Assembly: GCA_023228195.1 (NCBI GenBank)
Contig: JALOBR010000002.1
Location: 1 to 39,479, forward strand
DNA from: Candidatus Omnitrophota bacterium
GTDB taxonomy: Bacteria > Omnitrophota > Gorgyraeia > Duberdicusellales > 4484-171
Direction: 5' to 3'
DNA length: 39,479 nt
This document shows, one piece after another, positions 8,219 to 15,704 of this stretch; positions within the stretch are counted from its first letter, which is position 1, and every line of letters starts with the position of its first letter. A program made the position numbers and the translations under genes. The notes beneath the pieces are model-generated. The model searched no databases and was not told the DNA's origin. It saw only the letters and a program-made list of their open reading frames with translations.

Positions 8219-8267
8219 TTGACTAAAAAGCCTTTAATAGTAAAATTTTACTATTAAAATTTTACTA
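8219..8267 (+). promoter_or_regulatory. Candidate sigma-70 promoter with overlapping palindromic operator
   Basis: A TTGACT box (8219-8224) and a TAAAAT box (8241-8246) are 16 bases apart. The -10 is embedded in a perfect 16-bp palindrome TAGTAAAATTTTACTA (8238-8253), followed by a second partial copy 'TTAAAATTTTACTAA' (8255-8268). This arrangement suggests a repressor site covering the -10 of the polyketide operon. The boxes are seen; the regulator is unknown and is not obvious in the window. Confidence 0.5.
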
Positions 8268-8269
8268 AA

Positions 8270-8401
8270 GCACCTCGGCTTTAATGTGGCGCCGAGTGCG
8301 TGCTTTCTGCACAGCACCTCGGCTTTAATGTGGCGCCGAGTGCGTGCTTTCTGCACTGCACCTCGGCTTTAAAGGAATGCCGAGTGTGCGCTTTCTGCGC
8401 A
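8270..8401 (+). repeat. Three tandem 44-bp hairpin repeats in the operon leader
   Basis: Units are 8270-8313, 8314-8357 and 8358-8401. The first two differ only at the last base. Each can form two stems: CTCGGC with GCCGAG, and a small hairpin GTGC-TTTCT-GCAC. In unit three the second hairpin is GCGC-TTTCT-GCGC, a paired change that keeps the stem. The third unit ends directly at the AAGGAGGA ribosome-binding site of the first operon gene. Confidence 0.9.
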
Positions 8402-8415
8402 AGGAGGACCCATAT

Positions 8416-9996
8416 ATGAATGTAAAAGAGTTGCTTATAAACCAGGCTTCGTTGTTTCCTCAAAAAAGCGCTTTTATCTTTGAAGGCAAAGAAACAACTT
8501 TTTTGCAACTTAAGGATGCCGCATTTAAGATCGCCAGTTATTTTACAAGGCAAGGCATAAAAAAGCCAGATAAAATTGCTATTTTTACCCCAAACACCCC
8601 GGATGCTATTTGCGCGCAGATGGCAGCATATTCAATAGGTGCAACTTTAATACCTTTTGATTTCATGCTTACGGAAAATGAAATCATTCATTTCTTAAAC
8701 CATAGCGAAGCAAAAGTGTTAATTATGCAGCCGAGAAAGGATATAAACGTATTAAACATCCGGGAAAACTGTTATTCGGTAAAATATATAATAACCTGTA
8801 AGGATCATCTTCCCGATTGCGATTTTCTTGATGATATATTGGCAGAGGAAAGTAGTGACGCCCCGGCGCCTTCATCTTCGGATGAAGACCTTGCGGCGGT
8901 ATTCTATACATCCGGTTCAACCGGGCACCCTAAGGGTGTAATGCTTAGCTATAAACAGTTTGATAACCCGGTCGATACGATAAATCATTTTTTGGGAGTT
9001 TCGGAAAATGATATTTATTGTACCGGCGGTATACCTTTTTCCCACGTGGGAGGGCTTAACTACCTGCTTTTAATGATTCGTTTTGCATCAACCGTTATCG
9101 TGATGGGAAGATTCCATCCGATGGAATTTTTGAAAAACATAGAAAAATATAAAGTTACAATATTCTGCATCGTGCCTTCGATGTATGTTGCAATTTTATC
9201 CTTAAAAGAATACGAAAGGTTTAACCTTTCATCTTTAAGATATTCAGTTGTTTTCGGTGCGCCTTCCTCGCCGATTTTGCTTAAGAAATTTCACAGGTCA
9301 TGTCCTAAAGCAATTGTTTTAAATGGATGGGGCATGACTGAAACCGCCGCTCCGAATACTTTTTCACCCCCGGATGAACACAAGATATCCAGCATAGGAA
9401 AATTCGGATTTCGTATGCAGGCAAAGATAATAGATGAAGAAGGGAAATCTTTATTGTATGGAGAAAAAGGCGAACTATTGGTTAGCGGAGAAGGTGTTAC
9501 CAGCGGTTATTACAGAGAGCCTACTTTAAGCTCGGATGCTTTTTGGGGAGAGGGTTGGCTTCGTACCGGTGATATTGCTTATTTTGGAAAAGACGGGCTG
9601 ATATATCTTTCCGGAAGGAAAAAAGACATGATAAAAGTTGCCGGAGAAATAGTTTTTTCATCGGAAGTCGAAGAAAAAATACAACTCTATCCAAAGGTTG
9701 AAGAAGCCGCTGTCATAGGTGTTGCCGATGAATTAAGAGGAGAAGTGCCTAAAGCTTTTATTGTTGCAAAAGAATCCGAAGCGATAGATACTCAGGAATT
9801 AAGGGGCTTTTTAAAAGAGCACCTGGCGCATTTTAAAATTCCCCATTATTTTGAATTAGTCAAAGAGCTTCCCAAAAATAGAGTTGGAAAGATTGATAAG
9901 CAGGCTCTTAAAAATACTGAAGAGGAACAAAACCAAAAAGAGGAATCGGACCAACAAGAGGAACCGAATCAACAAAGTGAAGGAGAAATATCATGA
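8416..9996 (+). CDS. AMP-dependent acyl-CoA/acyl-ACP synthetase
   Basis: An adenylate-forming ligase of 526 aa from the ATG at 8416, chosen because AAGGAGGA lies 7 bases upstream; an upstream in-frame ATG at 8344 lies inside the tandem repeats and is rejected. Motifs in order: the P-loop-like 'YTSGSTGHPKGVML', 'GWGMTE', 'GWLRTGDIAYFGKDGLIYLSG' split by the hinge, and the C-terminal 'PKNRVGKIDKQAL' with the catalytic lysine. It activates a carboxylic acid as acyl-AMP and transfers it to CoA or a carrier protein. As the first gene of a type II polyketide operon it probably prepares the starter or a late acyl group; the substrate cannot be read. The last 25 residues are an unusual Glu/Gln-rich repetitive tail. 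Confidence 0.88.
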   Translation: MNVKELLINQASLFPQKSAFIFEGKETTFLQLKDAAFKIASYFTRQGIKKPDKIAIFTPNTPDAICAQMAAYSIGATLIPFDFMLTENEIIHFLNHSEAKVLIMQPRKDINVLNIRENCYSVKYIITCKDHLPDCDFLDDILAEESSDAPAPSSSDEDLAAVFYTSGSTGHPKGVMLSYKQFDNPVDTINHFLGVSENDIYCTGGIPFSHVGGLNYLLLMIRFASTVIVMGRFHPMEFLKNIEKYKVTIFCIVPSMYVAILSLKEYERFNLSSLRYSVVFGAPSSPILLKKFHRSCPKAIVLNGWGMTETAAPNTFSPPDEHKISSIGKFGFRMQAKIIDEEGKSLLYGEKGELLVSGEGVTSGYYREPTLSSDAFWGEGWLRTGDIAYFGKDGLIYLSGRKKDMIKVAGEIVFSSEVEEKIQLYPKVEEAAVIGVADELRGEVPKAFIVAKESEAIDTQELRGFLKEHLAHFKIPHYFELVKELPKNRVGKIDKQALKNTEEEQNQKEESDQQEEPNQQSEGEIS

Positions 9997-10721
9997 TGCA
10001 AAGAGATGTCCATCTGCACGCAAAAGGATTACTTGAGTCTTTACAATTCCGCCAGGGTGATTTTGGCGAAATCGGCATTATCAGCGGACAGCACCAAAGA
10101 GCCCAAAGATGCCTTCAGTATTTGGAAAATCCCGTGAAAAATTTTACTTTTTTAGGTTACACCTTCTGGACCGGCTTATATAAAGGAAAGAAAGTAACTG
10201 TCGGTAACGGCGGTTTCTATGCGCCGGATTCAGCATTTGTTACGGAAATTTTATGCGCGGGGGGAATTAAAACGCTCATCCGGCTTGGTTCTTGCGGAGG
10301 CATGAAACAGGAAATGACTGTCGGAGATTTTGTCGTGGTCGATAAGGTAATAAGAGGCGACGGCGCAACGCGTTATTACGTTGACGATAATTTTGTGGCG
10401 CAAGTAGATAAAGAATTAACCGGTAAACTGGCAGAAATTTTTAAGAAGGAAGGCACGGTTTATCAGGGTGGATGCTGGACAACAGATGCGATGTTTAGAG
10501 AAACAAAAGAAATCGTAAATCCTTATATAGAAAAAGGCGCGATTTGCGTGGATATGGTAACAAGCCCGTTTGTTACGGTTTCCAATGTTTACAAAACGAA
10601 AGTCGCCGCAATTTTGGTAGTTTCAGATAATCTTTTAACCGGTGAGATGGGCTTTGCAGATTTTCGTTTATTTAACGCGGAAGAAAAAATGACAAAAACA
10701 ATATTCGAAATAATAAGTTAG
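9993..10721 (+). CDS. Nucleoside phosphorylase-family protein (PNP/UDP family) with altered active site
   Basis: A 242-aa member of the PNP_UDP_1 family, which splits nucleosides with phosphate to a base and ribose-1-phosphate. The hallmark 'IRLGSCGGMKQEMTVGDFVV' (phosphate-binding Arg about 97) and the late 'VVSDNLLTGE' acid are visible. The ribose-binding segment, usually VDMETS or similar, reads 'VDMVTS' (188-191), so the conserved ribose-hydroxyl-binding Glu is Val189, and the N-terminal GDPxR-like motif is 'SGQHQRA'. Either the substrate differs or catalysis is impaired. The ATG overlaps the ligase stop (ATGA), with GAAGGAG upstream. It may process 5'-deoxyadenosine or an adenosylated intermediate made by the radical SAM enzyme of this operon (inference). 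Confidence 0.8.
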   Translation: MMQRDVHLHAKGLLESLQFRQGDFGEIGIISGQHQRAQRCLQYLENPVKNFTFLGYTFWTGLYKGKKVTVGNGGFYAPDSAFVTEILCAGGIKTLIRLGSCGGMKQEMTVGDFVVVDKVIRGDGATRYYVDDNFVAQVDKELTGKLAEIFKKEGTVYQGGCWTTDAMFRETKEIVNPYIEKGAICVDMVTSPFVTVSNVYKTKVAAILVVSDNLLTGEMGFADFRLFNAEEKMTKTIFEIIS

Positions 10722-10738
10722 TTTTATAAGGGAGTTAT

Positions 10739-11002
10739 ATGCCAGAAATGCAATGGAGCGCGAAAGCCAAGGAAATTTTTGATAAGGTGATAAGCAACCT
10801 TCCGCAATTTCATCGTTCAATCGCCGAGAGATTGGTTAAGGAGTCAGCTGAAGAAATTGCAAAAAACAAAAAATTGACAATTGTGGAAGAGAAAGAACTG
10901 GTGGAAGCTTTTTTCCAGGAAATTCCCCCGGCCTTTAAGGATATGATGAAAAGGTTGTTTACTAAATTAGGTATTGAATACGAGAAATATGGAGTTTCTT
11001 GA
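10739..11002 (+). CDS. PCP_red domain protein (BchB/ChlB C-terminal-like)
   Basis: An 87-aa protein that resembles the small C-terminal domain of the light-independent protochlorophyllide reductase B subunit. The family pattern is W..A...L..VP.F.R..A...VE..A...G...IT, matched here by 'MQWSAKAKEIFDKVISNLP', 'FHRSIAERLVKESAEEIA' and 'KLTIVEEKELVEAFFQ'. Free-standing copies occur in non-phototrophs, where the role is unknown; no chlorophyll genes are present here. It is 18 bases downstream of the phosphorylase with a GGGAG ribosome-binding site, so it belongs to the same operon. Confidence 0.7.
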   Translation: MPEMQWSAKAKEIFDKVISNLPQFHRSIAERLVKESAEEIAKNKKLTIVEEKELVEAFFQEIPPAFKDMMKRLFTKLGIEYEKYGVS

Positions 11003-11135
11003 TGGTTCAGATTAGCGCAGACCCGCCTAAATAAAAATATCAAAGTGGCGGGGAAGCGGATGACTACAGATAAAAACCATCCGCGATCATCTGTGATTTC
11101 TTATTTGTGATTATCTGTGTAATAAAAAATATAAT
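11003..11135 (+). repeat. Intergenic 'atctgtg' repeat gap
   Basis: The gap carries 'CGGATG' and 'CATCCG' arms (about 11057-11084) and the words 'ATCATCTGTGATTTC' and 'GATTATCTGTGT', similar to those before pheT. No ORF is supported, and the following start codon lacks a visible Shine-Dalgarno sequence. Confidence 0.5.
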
Positions 11136-12743
11136 ATGAAGATAGCAATAATAGGTCCGGGCGCGATAGGTGGTTTAGTCGCAGGGTATCTTAAGGAGCA
11201 AGGCGAAGATGTATTCCTCGTCGGCACCAAAGACGCGGTTGAGGCAATTAATAAGAAAGGCCTCTCAGTTTCCGGCGTGCGCGGGAATATTAAGGTAAAT
11301 ATTCAGGCGTCCCTTTCTTTAAATAAAAAAGTAGACCTTATAATTTTAGCTACTAAAACGCAGGACATAGAAAAAGCTTTAACGGAAAATAAGAAATACC
11401 TGGACGATACAATTATTCTAACCACGCAAAACGGCGTAGAGGCTGACGAAATTGTCGCGCAATTTATTCCCAAAGAAAATATCATCTCAAGTGTTGTGAT
11501 GTTTGGCGCGACACGTCTTACGCCAGGAGAGATAGTTCATAATTTTGAGAGAAAATGGGTAATCGGCAAGCCTTTCGGAAAAAATGATGATTGGGTTAAG
11601 CGGGTATCTATATTACTTGGCAGGATTTTTCCTATTGAAATAACTGATGATATTAAAGGAATGAAATGGCTTAAGGTTTTCGCAAATGCCAACAACTGTA
11701 TTCCCGGAATTACCGGCAAAAGCATGCAGGAATGTTTCGCTAATTTAGATTTATGCGAAATAAGTATCGGCATATGGCAGGAAGGTCTTGGCGCGATAAA
11801 AAAATCCGGAATACATCTTGTTAATCTTCCGGATTTTACTATCGAGCAGGTGACGAAACTTTCTTCTATGCCTATAAAAGAAGCAGCAAAGATATTCTCC
11901 GGCATAATGATAAATTTAAGCAAAGAGCCTTTATACGGCTCAATCTTACAGAGCATAAAAAGGGGTAAGCCTTCCGAGATAGATTATTTAAACGGAGCAT
12001 TCCTCAGCTTAGGAAGAAAAAATTCGTTCCATACGCCCCTTAATAAGAAATTAGTCGAACTTGTGAAAATAGTAGAAAAAAATAAAAAGTTTTTAAGCAT
12101 GGATGAATTAATCGCCAAAACTAAAAACCTGATTCCGCAAACAGGTTTCGCGGGAGAAGAAAGAGTAAACACGCCTTTCCCGCGCTTAAAATTAACTGTA
12201 AATAAAGTTGAAGGCGATTGTTATCATGGATACAAACAAGGCGATGAGATAATTTTAGAAGATTTCACTCATGCGCCGAAGCATTTTTGCCTGGGGCTTG
12301 CCCATGCGTTGTTTCCTGTAATTTACGCTTTAAGCTTTGGCGCAAAGTTTGGTTTCAGGGATAACCAGCGCTCGCTTCTGGTTACTTGCCCGGATGGCGG
12401 AAAACTGGAATTTAAGGCAGAAATTTTTGATAAAGAAGGAAAGGTTGAACAAATAGAAAAAGACCCAAACCATAAAGGGCCGAATCCGAAAGATATGGTT
12501 TTAGAGGTAGTCGAGTCAAAAGGTAAATGCGCTTATCAGTATAAGCTTGGAGATAAATTTGAAGTCAAAGGGCTTAAGTGCCCGGAAGGATTTTGCGGCG
12601 CAGCGTATCATTGCGCATTTCCGGCGCTCTTTGCGCTTAATTTCGGCGCGAAGTTTTTCTTTATGGATGACCCGGATGGCATTAATACTGTGACCTGTCC
12701 GGATGGCGGGAATATTGTGTTTAAGGTGAGCAGAAAAAAGTAA
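11136..12743 (+). CDS. Ketopantoate reductase-like dehydrogenase fused to two TIGR04076-like domains
   Basis: A 535-aa fusion. Residues 1-315 are a PanE/ApbA-type NADP-dependent 2-hydroxyacid dehydrogenase: 'IGPGAIGGLVAGYL' nucleotide loop, 'TTQNGVEADEIV', the helical-domain lysine in 'MKWLKVFANANN', and 'GKPSEIDYLNGAF'. Residues about 345-435 and 448-533 are two homologous copies of a TIGR04076-like domain, each with 'LGLAHALFPVIYALSFGAKF' or 'YHCAFPALFALNFGAKFFF' followed by 'VTCPDGG'. The second copy keeps the CPEGFC cysteines; the first has only one. A carbonyl reduction during polyketide tailoring is plausible. Genuine pantothenate synthesis is less likely given the fusion and its place just before the ketosynthases. 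The ATG has no clear ribosome-binding site. Confidence 0.8.
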   Translation: MKIAIIGPGAIGGLVAGYLKEQGEDVFLVGTKDAVEAINKKGLSVSGVRGNIKVNIQASLSLNKKVDLIILATKTQDIEKALTENKKYLDDTIILTTQNGVEADEIVAQFIPKENIISSVVMFGATRLTPGEIVHNFERKWVIGKPFGKNDDWVKRVSILLGRIFPIEITDDIKGMKWLKVFANANNCIPGITGKSMQECFANLDLCEISIGIWQEGLGAIKKSGIHLVNLPDFTIEQVTKLSSMPIKEAAKIFSGIMINLSKEPLYGSILQSIKRGKPSEIDYLNGAFLSLGRKNSFHTPLNKKLVELVKIVEKNKKFLSMDELIAKTKNLIPQTGFAGEERVNTPFPRLKLTVNKVEGDCYHGYKQGDEIILEDFTHAPKHFCLGLAHALFPVIYALSFGAKFGFRDNQRSLLVTCPDGGKLEFKAEIFDKEGKVEQIEKDPNHKGPNPKDMVLEVVESKGKCAYQYKLGDKFEVKGLKCPEGFCGAAYHCAFPALFALNFGAKFFFMDDPDGINTVTCPDGGNIVFKVSRKK

Positions 12744-12800
12744 CACATCATACGTATCGGATAACGCGTTTTTATGACGTGTTACGTGATGCAATTAAAG
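12744..12800 (+). repeat. Short palindrome before KS-alpha
   Basis: 'CATCATACG' and 'CGTGATG' arms, with ACACATCAT/CGTGTTACGTG complementarity, form an imperfect hairpin just upstream of the AAAGGAG ribosome-binding site of the next gene. Confidence 0.4.
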
Positions 12801-12809
12801 GAGTTTTAG

Positions 12810-14063
12810 ATGAGACGAGTAGTTATAACAGGCATAGGGGTAATTAGCGCGGCAGGCGAGGACAAAAATACTTTTTACGATAATCTTATCGCGGGTAAGC
12901 CTTTCGTTGAAAGGGTAGAAAACTTCGACGTAAGTTTATTTGTCTCAAAAATTGCTTCGCAGGATTTAGGTTTTGACCCGCTAAAATTCGGCATTAAAGA
13001 TCATTTTCGTATGGATAGGTATGTCCAATTCGGTATTGCCGCCGCAAAACAGGCAGTTGAGGACAGCCACATTGATTTCGATAAAATAAACAGGAAAAAA
13101 TGCGGTGTAATTTTAGCAAACGCAATTTGCGGAACGCGTTTTATGGAAGAGGAATTTCTGCTTGTAACCGATTGGGGAAAAAAGCCGATTGACTCAAGAA
13201 AGGGCAGGCCTTATCTTTATGATGCCGCCATGTTTAACACCCCAAGCGCGGAGATTGGGGCGATTTATCATACCCAGGGGCTTAATTGTACGATTTCAAC
13301 AGGGTGCACTGCCGCGACAGATTCGCTTGGGTTTTCTTTTGAGCTGATTCGTGAAGGCCGGCAGGATATAATTATTGCTGGCGGCACCGAAGCGCCGGTA
13401 TGCCCAATTACCTTTGGCGCATTTGATGTAGTAAATGTTTTAGCTAAAAATAATGATGAGCCGCACAAAGCAAGCCGGCCATTTGATAACAAGAGAAACG
13501 GTTTTGTAATTTCTGAAGCCGCAGGCGTTGTGATGCTTGAAGAATTAGAGCACGCAAAAAAGCGCGGTGCGCATATCTACGGAGAACTGGTCGGTTACGG
13601 CACAAGCTGCAATGCCTTCCATATGACGGATTTACCTGAAGACGGTGAGGCAATGGAGCGCTGCATTAAAGATGCGATTAAAGATGCGGGTATAAAAAAT
13701 GAAGATATAGATTATATAAATACGCATGGCTCATCTACCCGTCAAAATGATGTATTTGAAACAAATGCCTATAAAGCGGTATTCGGTGATTATGCTTATA
13801 AGCTTCCGATAAGTTCAATCAAGTCTATGATTGGGCATCCTTTGGCAGCGGCGAATGCTGTTGAAAGCGTTCTATGCGCAATGATTTTTGAAAAAGGATA
13901 TCTACCTCCTACGATAAATCAGGAAGAACCGGATCCAAAATGTGATTTAGATTATATCCCGAATGTAAAAAGACAATATATGCCTAATTACATATTAAAA
14001 ACAAGCAGCGGATTCTCTGGAATACATTCGTCGATTATATTTAAAAAATGGAGTGGAAAATGA
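12810..14063 (+). CDS. Type II polyketide ketosynthase, KS-alpha subunit
   Basis: A 417-aa FabF-like beta-ketoacyl synthase. It condenses malonyl-ACP units onto a growing polyketide as a heterodimer with the KS-beta encoded next. The catalytic triad is intact: Cys166 in 'ISTGCTAATDSLG', His306 in 'NTHGSSTRQND', and His343 in 'SMIGHPLAAANA' with Lys338 before it. The thiolase-fold start 'RRVVITGIGVISAAG' and the C-terminal glycine-rich 'SSGFSGIHSSI' are as expected. KS-alpha is distinguished from ordinary FabF by the adjacent inactive partner and the following ACP and aromatase. AAAGGAG lies ahead of the ATG. It overlaps the CLF gene by four bases, typical of the tightly coupled KS pair. Confidence 0.9.
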   Translation: MRRVVITGIGVISAAGEDKNTFYDNLIAGKPFVERVENFDVSLFVSKIASQDLGFDPLKFGIKDHFRMDRYVQFGIAAAKQAVEDSHIDFDKINRKKCGVILANAICGTRFMEEEFLLVTDWGKKPIDSRKGRPYLYDAAMFNTPSAEIGAIYHTQGLNCTISTGCTAATDSLGFSFELIREGRQDIIIAGGTEAPVCPITFGAFDVVNVLAKNNDEPHKASRPFDNKRNGFVISEAAGVVMLEELEHAKKRGAHIYGELVGYGTSCNAFHMTDLPEDGEAMERCIKDAIKDAGIKNEDIDYINTHGSSTRQNDVFETNAYKAVFGDYAYKLPISSIKSMIGHPLAAANAVESVLCAMIFEKGYLPPTINQEEPDPKCDLDYIPNVKRQYMPNYILKTSSGFSGIHSSIIFKKWSGK

Positions 14064-15292
14064 AAGAAAGAGTAGCGATAACAGGCATCGGAGTTGTTTC
14101 ACCGGCCGGTTTAAAAAAAGAAACTTTCTGGGCAAATTTAAAACGCGGGGATTCCTTTATAGATGAAATTACGCGTTTTGACGCATCGCTTTATCCGTCA
14201 CGCATAGCCGGGCAGGTTCATGAGCTGGACCATTATTCGCATTTGCCAAGCCGTCTTGTAAAAAAGATTGATGTGTTTTCTCATATGGCATTAGTTGCCA
14301 GCGAACAGGCGCTTCAGGATGCAAAAATAGATTTAAATAACGTTGATAAAAAACGCGTGGGCATTTTTATGGGTAATGCTATCGGTGGATGGTTATTCGC
14401 AGAAACAGAACTGCGCGATATGTATATTGAAGGAAGAGAAGGCGTTTCTCCTTATATGGCTTCGGCATGGTTTCCTGCTGCGCCCCAGGGGCAAATTACA
14501 ATTTTTTATGGATTTAAGGGCTACAGCAAAACCGTAGTAGCCGATAAAGCTTCTTCCGCGCTTGCTCTGTGGTACGCGGCAAAAAATATAAGTGAAGGTA
14601 AAAATGATTACGTTCTTGCCGGAGGAATGGAAGCCCCGATTACGCCATACGCGCTTTTAAGCTCAAATTCCTGCGGCCAATTATCTAAAAACAACCTTAA
14701 TCCCAGAAAAGCTTATAAGCCTTATGATTTATATCGAGACGGTTTTGTTTTAGGTGAGGGCTCCGGAATAGTGAATCTCGAAAAAGAAGAACATGCCCAA
14801 AAAAGAGGTGCCCATATTTATGGATTTTTAAAAGGTGTCGGGTTTTCCTCGGATGGTTATCACTATGAGCGCTATAGCCCGAATTCAGAAAGTTTTGAAT
14901 ATGCAATAGAAGAATGCCTGAAAGACGCAGGTTGGACAAAAAAAGAAATAGATTATATTTGTTTGGACGCAGAAGCAACAACTTTTGGCGATTACCTTGA
15001 GACGCAGGCGCTTAAGAACGTATTTGGCAAAGAACTTAAAAATATTTCACTCAGCGCGCCAAAGAGTATGTATGGAAATCTTTTAGGGGCTCAAACGGCG
15101 TTAGATTTGATATCAACGCTATATTCGATGAGCAATAACCTGGTTTTCCCGACAATTAATTATGAGATGAATGATCCTTATTGTGATTTGGACTATACGC
15201 CAAACGTTGCAAAGGAAAGAAAGATAAATAAAGCATTGTTGTTCGCACGCGGCCGCGGCGGGATAAATGTGGTTTTGGCAGTAGAAAAGTAA
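14060..15292 (+). CDS. KS-beta / chain-length factor (inactive ketosynthase partner)
   Basis: A 410-aa KS-like protein that aligns end to end with the preceding KS-alpha but has lost the catalytic residues. The active-site Cys is Lys163 ('VVADKASSALALW'), the first His is Asp303 ('ICLDAEATTFGD'), and the second His is Asn340 ('SMYGNLLGAQ'). Only the lysine of the KSM motif stays. In type II systems such a subunit sets chain length and primes by malonyl decarboxylation; in the classic form the Cys is Gln, so Lys here is unusual. I use the ATG at 14060, overlapping the KS-alpha stop (ATGA) with GGAGTGG just upstream; an ATG 12 bases earlier is possible. Confidence 0.88.
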   Translation: MKERVAITGIGVVSPAGLKKETFWANLKRGDSFIDEITRFDASLYPSRIAGQVHELDHYSHLPSRLVKKIDVFSHMALVASEQALQDAKIDLNNVDKKRVGIFMGNAIGGWLFAETELRDMYIEGREGVSPYMASAWFPAAPQGQITIFYGFKGYSKTVVADKASSALALWYAAKNISEGKNDYVLAGGMEAPITPYALLSSNSCGQLSKNNLNPRKAYKPYDLYRDGFVLGEGSGIVNLEKEEHAQKRGAHIYGFLKGVGFSSDGYHYERYSPNSESFEYAIEECLKDAGWTKKEIDYICLDAEATTFGDYLETQALKNVFGKELKNISLSAPKSMYGNLLGAQTALDLISTLYSMSNNLVFPTINYEMNDPYCDLDYTPNVAKERKINKALLFARGRGGINVVLAVEK

Positions 15293-15305
15293 TTTAAAGG
15301 TATAA

Positions 15306-15379
15306 CCCCGAAGTGTCTATATACTCAAAAAATATCTCATGAGAGTACTCATTAAATATTTTTTGAGAGCACTTCGGGA
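15306..15379 (+). repeat. Palindrome with arms CCCGAAGTG / CACTTCGGG
   Basis: Exact outer arms lie at 15307-15315 and 15370-15378. Inside are 'CTCAAAAAATAT' and 'ATATTTTTTGAGAG' arms and a central CTCATGAG. It resembles the element at 20765-20857 in its 'CTCAAAAAAT' arm. It sits directly ahead of the RBS-bearing element for the ACP gene. Confidence 0.8.
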
Positions 15380-15383
15380 TAGC

Positions 15384-15441
15384 TCGACTAAGTATTTTTT
15401 CATATTTACCATATGAAAAAATACAAGTCTCACTAGGAGGT
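15384..15441 (+). repeat. RBS-bearing palindromic element (copy 2, inverted core)
   Basis: 'TCGACTAAGTATTTTTTCATAT' in two parts pairs with 'ATATGAAAAAATACAAGTCTCA', and the element ends 'CTAGGAGGT', the ribosome-binding site of the ACP gene at 15445. Relative to copies at 16580 and 29866 the core reads in the opposite sense, while the GGAGGT end still faces the gene. Confidence 0.8.
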
Positions 15442-15444
15442 TTT

Positions 15445-15675
15445 ATGGCGCTTAAGGAAGACGTTGTAAACGCGATTGCGGATATTTTAGATGTAAAGGC
15501 CGACGAAATAAAAGATAGCGAAACGCTGTATGATTCAATTGGCGTAGATTCAACGGAAATGGTTGAGCTTTGCGTTTCTTTGGGGAAAAAGTTTGGTATA
15601 AAAATTGCTACAAATGAAATAACAAAGTCTTCAACCCCGCTTGAGATAGCGGCGTTGGTAGAGAAAAAGAAATAA
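15445..15675 (+). CDS. Acyl carrier protein of the polyketide pathway
   Basis: A 76-aa acidic ACP. The phosphopantetheine attachment serine is Ser36 in 'YDSIGVDSTEMVEL', followed by helix II. The fold reads as helix I (residues 3-15), the loop, helix II (36-50), and helix III/IV ('TPLEIAALVEKKK'). It tethers the growing polyketide for the KS/CLF pair encoded directly upstream, completing the minimal type II set. A strong AGGAGGT ribosome-binding site is supplied by the preceding palindrome, which fits the high ACP level such systems need (inference). Confidence 0.9.
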   Translation: MALKEDVVNAIADILDVKADEIKDSETLYDSIGVDSTEMVELCVSLGKKFGIKIATNEITKSSTPLEIAALVEKKK

Positions 15676-15704
15676 TAATCAGCAGTAAGCACAATAGTCA
15701 GAAT

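Noticed and set aside
8270..8401. CRISPR array
   Set aside because: The three 44-bp units are contiguous with no unique spacers between them, and no cas genes are present.
8344..8415. N-terminal extension of the acyl-CoA ligase from an upstream ATG
   Set aside because: The extension is encoded by the tandem hairpin repeats, and AAGGAGGA sits right before the ATG at 8416.
12810..15675. Ordinary fatty-acid FabF genes or an aryl-polyene cluster
   Set aside because: The inactive KS partner, TcmN-like aromatase and lack of FabZ-type dehydratases and thioesterases fit an aromatic type II system better, though a tree is needed to settle it.
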